A DNA stretch of 64,000 nt from Streptomyces sp. NRRL S-118 (GTDB lineage Bacteria; Actinomycetota; Actinomycetes; Streptomycetales; Streptomycetaceae): NCBI RefSeq assembly GCF_000716335.1, contig NZ_KL591013.1, positions 264,238 to 328,237 of the forward strand, given 5' to 3'. The translations under genes and the position numbers were made by a program. A model generated the notes under the pieces. The model was not told where the DNA came from. It did no database searches and saw only the letters and a list, made by a program, of their open reading frames with translations. Below are positions 58,636 through 64,000 of this stretch, one piece after another. Positions within the stretch are counted from its first letter, which is position 1; every line of letters starts with the position of its first letter.

Positions 58636-61449
58636 CTACTTCTTGCGGCGACGCCCGCCCTTCTGGGCCTTGCGCCGCTCCGCGCGGGTCAGGCCGTCGC
58701 CGTCCGGCCGGCCCGCCCCGTCGCCGCTCTCGAAGTCGCCCTCGATGATGTCGCCCTCACCGTCGACCTTCGGCGCCGTGAAGTGCAGCCGGTCCGGGCG
58801 CCTCGGCGCCTCCAGGCCCTTGGCCCGGATCTCCGGACGCGCCTGCGCCGGCACGGCGTCCTCCTTGGCCAGCGAGGTCTTCTCGGCCGCGTCCTGCACC
58901 GGGACCTCCTCGACCTGCTGCTCGACCTGGACCTCCAGGTTGAACAGGTAGCCGACGGACTCCTCCTTGATGCCCTCCATCATCGCGGTGAACATGTCGA
59001 AGCCCTCGCGCTGGTACTCGACCAGCGGGTCCTTCTGCGCCATCGCGCGCAGGCCGATGCCCTCCTGGAGGTAGTCCATCTCGTAGAGGTGCTCGCGCCA
59101 CTTGCGGTCCAGCACGGAGAGCACCACGCGCCGCTCCAGCTCGCGCATGATCTCCGAGCCGAGCTGCTTCTCACGCTCGTCGTACTGCCGGTGGATGTCT
59201 TCCTTGACCATCTCGGCGATGAACTCGGCGGTGATCCCGGCACGGTCGCCGGCCGCCTCCTCCAGCTCCTCGATCGTGACGTTGCACGGGTAGAGCTGCT
59301 TGAACGCGCCCCACAGCCGGTCGAGGTCCCACTCCTCGGCGAAGCCCTCGACGGTCTCCGCCTGGATGTACGCGTCGATCGTGTCGTCCATGAAGTGGCG
59401 GATCTGCTCGTGCAGGTCCTCGCCCTCCAGGACGCGGCGGCGCTCGCCGTAGATGACCTCGCGCTGCCGGTTGAGCACCTCGTCGTACTTCAGGACGTTC
59501 TTGCGGGTCTCGAAGTTCTGCTGCTCGACCTGCGACTGCGCGGACGCGATCGCGCGCGTGACCATCTTGTTCTCGATCGGCACGTCGTCGGGGACGTTGG
59601 CCATCGCCATCACGCGCTCGACCATCTGCGCCTTGAACAGCCGCATCAGGTCGTCGCCCAGCGACAGGTAGAAGCGCGACTCGCCCGGGTCGCCCTGACG
59701 GCCGGAACGACCGCGCAGCTGGTTGTCGATACGCCGCGACTCGTGCCGCTCCGTGCCCAGCACGTACAGGCCACCGAGCGCCTTGACCTCGTCGTTCTCG
59801 GCCTTGACCGCCAGCTCGGCCTTCTCCAGGGCGGCGGGCAGCGCCGCGGCCCACTCCTCCGGGTTGTCGACCGGGTCCAGGCCGCGCTGGCGCAGCTCCG
59901 CCTCGGCGAGGTCCTCGGGGTTGCCGCCGAGCTTGATGTCCGTACCACGGCCGGCCATGTTCGTGGCGACCGTGACGGCGCCCTTGCGGCCGGCCTGGGC
60001 GACGATCGTCGCCTCACGGTCGTGCTGCTTGGCGTTCAGCACCTCGTGCGGGATGCCGCGCTTGGACAGCTGCTGCGACAGGTACTCGGACTTCTCGACC
60101 GACGTCGTACCGACGAGGATCGGCTGGCCCTTCTTGTGCTTCTCCTCGATGTCGTCGACGACCGCGGCGAACTTGGCGACCTCGGTGCGGTAGATCAGGT
60201 CCGACTGGTCCTTGCGGATCATCGGCTTGTTCGTCGGGATCGGGACGACGCCCAGCTTGTAGATCTGGTGGAACTCGGCGGCCTCGGTCATGGCCGTACC
60301 GGTCATGCCGGAGAGCTTGTCGTAGAGGCGGAAGAAGTTCTGCAGGGTGATCGTGGCGAGCGTCTGGTTCTCGTCCTTGATGTCCACCCCTTCCTTCGCC
60401 TCGATCGCCTGGTGCATGCCCTCGTTGTAGCGGCGGCCGGCGAGGATACGGCCGGTGTGCTCGTCAACGATCATGACTTCGCCGTCGATGACGACGTAGT
60501 CCTTGTCCTTCTTGAAGAGTTCCTTGGCCTTGATGGCGTTGTTCAGGTACCCGACGAGCGGGGTGTTGACCGACTCGTAGAGGTTGTCGATGCCCAGCCA
60601 GTCCTCGACCTTCTGGACGCCGGACTCGTGGATGGCGACGGTGCGCTTCTTCTCGTCGACCTCGTAGTCGCCGGTCTCCTCGATCCCCTTGAGCGGGTTC
60701 CCGGGCTCACCCTTCTTCAGGCGGGTGACGAGCTTGGCGAAGTCGCCGTACCACTTCGTGGCCTGGTCCGCGGGGCCGGAGATGATCAGCGGCGTACGGG
60801 CCTCGTCGACCAGGATGGAGTCGACCTCGTCGACACAGGCGTAGTTGTGGCCGCGCTGGACGAGCTCGTCCTTGGACCACGCCATGTTGTCGCGCAGGTA
60901 GTCGAACCCGAACTCGTTGTTCGTGCCGTAGGTGATGTCGCAGTGGTACTGCTCGCGGCGCTGCGCCGGCGTCATGTTGGCCAGGATGCAGCCGACCGAC
61001 AGTCCGAGGAACTTGTGGACCCGGCCCATCATCTCGGAGTCGCGCTGGGCCAGGTAGTCGTTGACCGTGATCAGGTGGACGCCCTTGCCGGACAGCGCGT
61101 TGAGGTACGCCGGGAGCGTGCCGACGAGGGTCTTGCCCTCACCGGTCTTCATCTCGGCCACGTAGCCGAGGTGGAGTGCGGCGCCACCCATCAGCTGGAC
61201 GTCGTAGTGGCGCTGCCCGAGGACGCGCTTGGCCGCCTCGCGGACGGTGGCGAACGCCTCCGGAAGCAGGTCGTCGAGGCTCTCGCCGTCGGCGTACCGC
61301 TGCTTGTACTCCTCGGTGAGCGCCCTCAACTCGGCGTCGGAGAGATTGACGAAGTCCTCTTCGATGGAGTTGACCTGGTCCGCGATGCGGTGCAGTTTGC
61401 GCAGGATCTTGCCTTCGCCTGCACGCATGAGCTTGTTGAAGACGGACAC
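58636..61449 (-). CDS. secA: Preprotein translocase ATPase SecA
   Basis: A 937-residue protein. Walker A is in [20 protein letters not shown], the DEAD-like Walker B is [20 protein letters not shown], and the C-terminal motor motif is [17 protein letters not shown]. It drives Sec-dependent protein export through SecYEG. The C-terminus ends in a Lys/Arg-rich stretch ([13 protein letters not shown]) without the zinc-binding Cys cluster of E. coli SecA. The GTG at 61449 follows AAGGAG by 10 nt and the protein then begins [12 protein letters not shown]; longer reading frames upstream are not supported. It is the housekeeping SecA of the chromosome segment. Confidence 0.97.
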   Translation of the reverse strand: MSVFNKLMRAGEGKILRKLHRIADQVNSIEEDFVNLSDAELRALTEEYKQRYADGESLDDLLPEAFATVREAAKRVLGQRHYDVQLMGGAALHLGYVAEMKTGEGKTLVGTLPAYLNALSGKGVHLITVNDYLAQRDSEMMGRVHKFLGLSVGCILANMTPAQRREQYHCDITYGTNNEFGFDYLRDNMAWSKDELVQRGHNYACVDEVDSILVDEARTPLIISGPADQATKWYGDFAKLVTRLKKGEPGNPLKGIEETGDYEVDEKKRTVAIHESGVQKVEDWLGIDNLYESVNTPLVGYLNNAIKAKELFKKDKDYVVIDGEVMIVDEHTGRILAGRRYNEGMHQAIEAKEGVDIKDENQTLATITLQNFFRLYDKLSGMTGTAMTEAAEFHQIYKLGVVPIPTNKPMIRKDQSDLIYRTEVAKFAAVVDDIEEKHKKGQPILVGTTSVEKSEYLSQQLSKRGIPHEVLNAKQHDREATIVAQAGRKGAVTVATNMAGRGTDIKLGGNPEDLAEAELRQRGLDPVDNPEEWAAALPAALEKAELAVKAENDEVKALGGLYVLGTERHESRRIDNQLRGRSGRQGDPGESRFYLSLGDDLMRLFKAQMVERVMAMANVPDDVPIENKMVTRAIASAQSQVEQQNFETRKNVLKYDEVLNRQREVIYGERRRVLEGEDLHEQIRHFMDDTIDAYIQAETVEGFAEEWDLDRLWGAFKQLYPCNVTIEELEEAAGDRAGITAEFIAEMVKEDIHRQYDEREKQLGSEIMRELERRVVLSVLDRKWREHLYEMDYLQEGIGLRAMAQKDPLVEYQREGFDMFTAMMEGIKEESVGYLFNLEVQVEQQVEEVPVQDAAEKTSLAKEDAVPAQARPEIRAKGLEAPRRPDRLHFTAPKVDGEGDIIEGDFESGDGAGRPDGDGLTRAERRKAQKGGRRRKK

Positions 61450-61702
61450 TGAGGCTGGTCTCCTTGCCGGTCGGGCCTGGCACTGGGTCTTGTCATGGAC
61501 ACTGGCACGGGCACGGCAGGTGGGCCCCACCGCAACGGCCATCGTAAGCGAGGACGCCGCCACGTCGGGAGGTCTGCCGCCACGGGATGCCGACGGCCGC
61601 GCCGACCGCCGCCCGCAAGGAGAACGCACGGGACGCGCCTAAGGTGCCGCCGAACCCGAAAAGTGTTCGCCCCGCGCCACTCCGTAGCAGCAGAATCCCG
61701 TC

Positions 61703-62272
61703 ATGGAGCCCCTCACCCTGACCACCGGACGCCTGTTGCTGCGCCCCTTCGCCCCGGACGACGCCGACGCCGTGCACGCGGCCTGCCAGGACCCCGCCAT
61801 CCAGCGCTGGACGAGCGTCCCCTCCCCGTACGAGCGGGAGCACGCGCAGCACTGGACCCGCGTGGTCGTACCGGACGACTGGCACACCGGCCGGTCCCTC
61901 GACTTCGCCGTGGTGACCCCGGCCGACGGCTCCCTGGTGGGGGCCATCGGGATCCGCGGGACGGGCCCGGTGCGCGAGGTCGGCTTCTGGACGGCCGCCG
62001 GGCACCGGGGCAACGGCTACACCCTCGAAGCCCTCACGGCCCTCGCCCGGTGGGCCTTCACCGAGCAGGGGTGCGGCCGGCTGGAATGGCGGGCCGAGGT
62101 GGGCAACGCGGGCTCGCGCGCGGTCGCGGAGAAGGCCGGCTTCCGGGTGGAGGGCGTGCTGCGGGCCGCACTTCCCAACAAGGGCACGCTGCGCGACTGC
62201 TGGGTCGGCGGGCTGCTCCCCTCGGACCTGGGCCTGCCCGGCGCCGACCCGTACCTCCCGGCCGGGGACTGA
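61703..62272 (+). CDS. GNAT family N-acetyltransferase (RimJ/RimL-like)
   Basis: A 189-residue protein. The pattern LTTGRLLLRPFAPDDADAVH at the start, VREVGFWTAAGHRGNGYTLE (acetyl-CoA loop) and NAGSRAVAEKAGFRVEGVL near the end identifies a RimJ/RimL-type acetyltransferase. The substrate is unknown. It is divergent from secA, with 253 bp between. The AlkX-like gene follows 30 bp later on the same strand, so the two may be co-transcribed. Confidence 0.88.
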   Translation: MEPLTLTTGRLLLRPFAPDDADAVHAACQDPAIQRWTSVPSPYEREHAQHWTRVVVPDDWHTGRSLDFAVVTPADGSLVGAIGIRGTGPVREVGFWTAAGHRGNGYTLEALTALARWAFTEQGCGRLEWRAEVGNAGSRAVAEKAGFRVEGVLRAALPNKGTLRDCWVGGLLPSDLGLPGADPYLPAGD

Positions 62273-62302
62273 CTGTCAGTGCCCCCGTCTATCGTGCCGG
62301 GC

Positions 62303-63487
62303 ATGACGACCGTGCGGACCATGACGCCCCTGCCGCCTCCCACCGCGGAACTCTCCTTTGACGAGGCCCGTCGTATCGCGCTGCGCGCCCAGGGTTTCCT
62401 CGGAGCGCCGGACCGCCGGGCCGGCGTGCGCGGCGTCCTGCGCCGGCTCGGGGCCGTCCAGCTCGACACCATCTCGGTGCTGGCCCGCTCCCACGAGCTG
62501 ATCCCGTACGCACGCCTCGGCGCGATCGGCCGGAAGACGGTCGAGGAGGCGTACTGGACGGAGGGGCACGCCTTCGAGTACTGGTCGCACGCGGCGTGCA
62601 TCCTGCCCGTCGAGGAGTGGCCGCACTTCGCCTTCCGCCGCCGCGCCTACCGCTCCCGCCCGCACTGGTACCACGACCTGCCGGACGGCGCGTACGACGC
62701 GGTGATCGCGCAGTTGCGCGCCGAGGGCCCGCTGACCGCCACGGAGCTCGGCGGCGCCAAGAACGGCGGCGAGTGGTGGGACTGGTCGGAGTCGAAGGTC
62801 GCCGTCGAGCGGGCACTGATGTACGGGGAGGTGGTGTGCACCCAGCGGCGCGGCTGGAAGCGGGTGTACGACCTGGCGGAGCGGGCGGTCCCCGGCCATC
62901 TGCTCCACGACGAGCTGGACGACGCCGAGTGCCTGCGCCGTCTGGTGCGGCTCGCGGGGGAGGCGCTGGGCGTGGGCACGCGCGCGGACATCGCCGACTA
63001 CCACCGGCTCAAGGGCGAGCAGTTCGACGCGGTGGTCGCCGACTCCGGCCTGGTGCCGGTCCGGGTGGAGGGCTGGGACAAGCCCGCCTGGGCCGACCCG
63101 GCGGCGCTGGCGAGCGAGCCGCGCGGCCGCCACCGTACGACGCTGCTGTCGCCGTTCGACTCGCTGATCTGGGAGCGGGCGCGCACGGAGCGGATCTTCG
63201 GCTTCACGCACCGGCTGGAGGCGTACGTCCCCAAGCAGAAGCGCATACACGGCTACTTCGCGATGCCGCTGCTGGCGGGCGGGAAGCTGCTGGGCCGGGT
63301 CGACCCGGCGCGCGAGGGGACGACGCTGGTGGCCAGGCAGGTGTCGCTGGACTCCCCCAAGGCCGTCGGTCCCATGGCGCAGGCGCTGCGCGAGGCCGCC
63401 GAGTGGGTGGGCTGCGACGCGGTACGGGTCGAGCGTGTCGACCGCCCGGAGCTCGCCACCGCACTGGTCGCGGCCCTGGACGGCTGA
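62303..63487 (+). CDS. AlkX/YcaQ-type crosslink DNA glycosylase (HTH_42 family)
   Basis: A 394-residue winged-helix protein of the YcaQ/AlkZ family. The catalytic stretch reads LGAVQLDTISVLARSHEL: Gln-Leu-Asp fits the QxD active-site form of the AlkX/YcaQ branch, whereas the self-resistance enzyme AlkZ has QxQ. Further family features include HAFEYWSHAACILPVEEWPH and PFDSLIWERARTERIFGF. It should unhook interstrand DNA crosslinks or remove bulky N7 adducts. The ATG at 62303 is chosen; another is 18 nt later. It ends next to the convergent response-regulator gene with no gap. Confidence 0.85.
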   Translation: MTTVRTMTPLPPPTAELSFDEARRIALRAQGFLGAPDRRAGVRGVLRRLGAVQLDTISVLARSHELIPYARLGAIGRKTVEEAYWTEGHAFEYWSHAACILPVEEWPHFAFRRRAYRSRPHWYHDLPDGAYDAVIAQLRAEGPLTATELGGAKNGGEWWDWSESKVAVERALMYGEVVCTQRRGWKRVYDLAERAVPGHLLHDELDDAECLRRLVRLAGEALGVGTRADIADYHRLKGEQFDAVVADSGLVPVRVEGWDKPAWADPAALASEPRGRHRTTLLSPFDSLIWERARTERIFGFTHRLEAYVPKQKRIHGYFAMPLLAGGKLLGRVDPAREGTTLVARQVSLDSPKAVGPMAQALREAAEWVGCDAVRVERVDRPELATALVAALDG

Positions 63488-64000
63488 TCACCTGATCTCG
63501 AGGATCTTCTCCCGCATCGCGTAGACCACCGCCTCCATCCGGGAGTGCAGCTGAAGCTTCTCCAGGATGTTGCGGACGTGGTTCTTCACGGTGTTCTCCG
63601 AGATGAACAGCTCCTTGGCGATGTCCTTGTTGTTCATCCCGGTGGCGACGAGCTTGAGGACTTCGAGCTCACGGTCCGTCAGCCGGGGCGCGGGCACCAG
63701 GCGGCGCTCGTCGGTGCGCTGGATCATCGACTTGAACTCGGTCAGCAGCTTGGACGCCATCGACGGGCTGATCTGCGACTGCCCGTCGGCGACCGCGCGG
63801 ATCGCGGTGGCCACCTCGTCGGTGGAGATCTCCTTGAGCAGGTAACCGGTCGCACCCGCCTTGATCGCGTCGTAGAGGTCGGCCTCCTCGTCGCTGATCG
63901 TCAGCATGATGATCTTGGCGCTGGGGGCCACCTCCTTGATGGAGGTGCAGGCCTCGATACCGCCCCGCTTGGGCATCCGCACATCCATCAGGATGATGTC
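63488..64000 (-). CDS. NarL/LuxR family response regulator, N-terminus cut off by the window edge
   Basis: The last 170 residues of a response regulator. The visible receiver part contains [14 protein letters not shown] (phosphoacceptor Asp in MDVRMP), the switch Thr in IIMLTISD, and the conserved Lys in GYLLKEIS. The C-terminal LuxR helix-turn-helix reads [20 protein letters not shown] and [16 protein letters not shown]. The start codon lies beyond position 64000. No sensor kinase is visible, so its partner, if any, is outside. The stop abuts the stop of the convergent AlkX-like gene. Confidence 0.92.
   Translation of the reverse strand, partial: DIILMDVRMPKRGGIEACTSIKEVAPSAKIIMLTISDEEADLYDAIKAGATGYLLKEISTDEVATAIRAVADGQSQISPSMASKLLTEFKSMIQRTDERRLVPAPRLTDRELEVLKLVATGMNNKDIAKELFISENTVKNHVRNILEKLQLHSRMEAVVYAMREKILEIR

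Noticed and set aside
1..64000. Mobile elements, CRISPR arrays, tRNA or rRNA genes
   Set aside because: No transposase or integrase, regularly spaced repeat-spacer arrays, or tRNA-like cloverleaf other than tmRNA was seen.

Overview
The window is a GC-rich chromosomal segment with strong third-position GC bias, many GTG and TTG starts, and gene content and order of a Streptomyces core chromosome. The run nnaR-narK, mat genes, ssrA-smpB-ctp-ftsX-ftsE, prfB, pkaB-pkaA, teichoic-acid and rhamnose genes, gdhB, secA matches the central part of the Streptomyces coelicolor chromosome as I remember it. I see no transposase, integrase, phage gene, CRISPR array or rRNA gene. The only RNA gene found is tmRNA.

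Region by region. 1-3.2 kb: a GNAT acetyltransferase and the narK-nnaR nitrate/nitrite operon, with a mirror-image GlnR-type box upstream. 3.2-9.1 kb: a tightly overlapping four-gene minus-strand operon for a surface aminoglycan (MatA-like membrane protein, MatB deacetylase/glycosyltransferase, acyltransferase-3, and a membrane-anchored GH46 chitosanase homologue whose catalytic Glu is Met). 9.2-11.6 kb: a divergent LysR/MFS pair. 11.7-15.7 kb: ssrA, smpB, an S41 protease, ftsX and ftsE. 16-21.5 kb: a zinc-ribbon microprotein, an LAXTG sortase substrate, prfB, and two Ser/Thr kinases. 21.8-25.1 kb: an FHA-FtsK/SpoIIIE ATPase transcribed divergently from the kinases. 25.2-28.9 kb: a sugar-type ABC importer without its own ATPase. 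29-49.9 kb: a large envelope-glycan region with two glycerophosphotransferase-type polymerases, several glycosyltransferases, a small flippase-like protein, rmlABD with rmlC nearby, a D,D-carboxypeptidase and the TagGH exporter. A TetR/DHA2 efflux pair (31.3-33.8 kb) sits inside this region. 50-64 kb: a small membrane protein, the 180-kDa NAD-glutamate dehydrogenase, a DJ-1/PfpI protein, a HAD hydrolase, two small conserved proteins, secA, a GNAT, an AlkX/YcaQ-type glycosylase and a truncated response regulator.

How they fit together. Much of the window makes or remodels the envelope: the mat operon would make, deacetylate, O-acylate and perhaps bind a poly-GlcNAc-like polymer. The 29-50 kb region would supply dTDP-rhamnose, polymerise polyol-phosphate chains and export them through TagGH. 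FtsEX, the S41 protease, the carboxypeptidase and the LAXTG protein also act at the wall. Nitrogen control is a second theme (narK-nnaR, gdhB).

The strongest candidate for something undescribed is the apparently inactive GH46 chitosanase kept in a coupled operon with the aminoglycan synthase. Other leads are a four-fold helically phased operator array, a 101-bp insertion-duplication between two permease genes, a permease with a beta-rich extracellular insert, and the kinase/FHA-ATPase pairing. All assignments come from reading the sequence and from remembered family features; no search was run.
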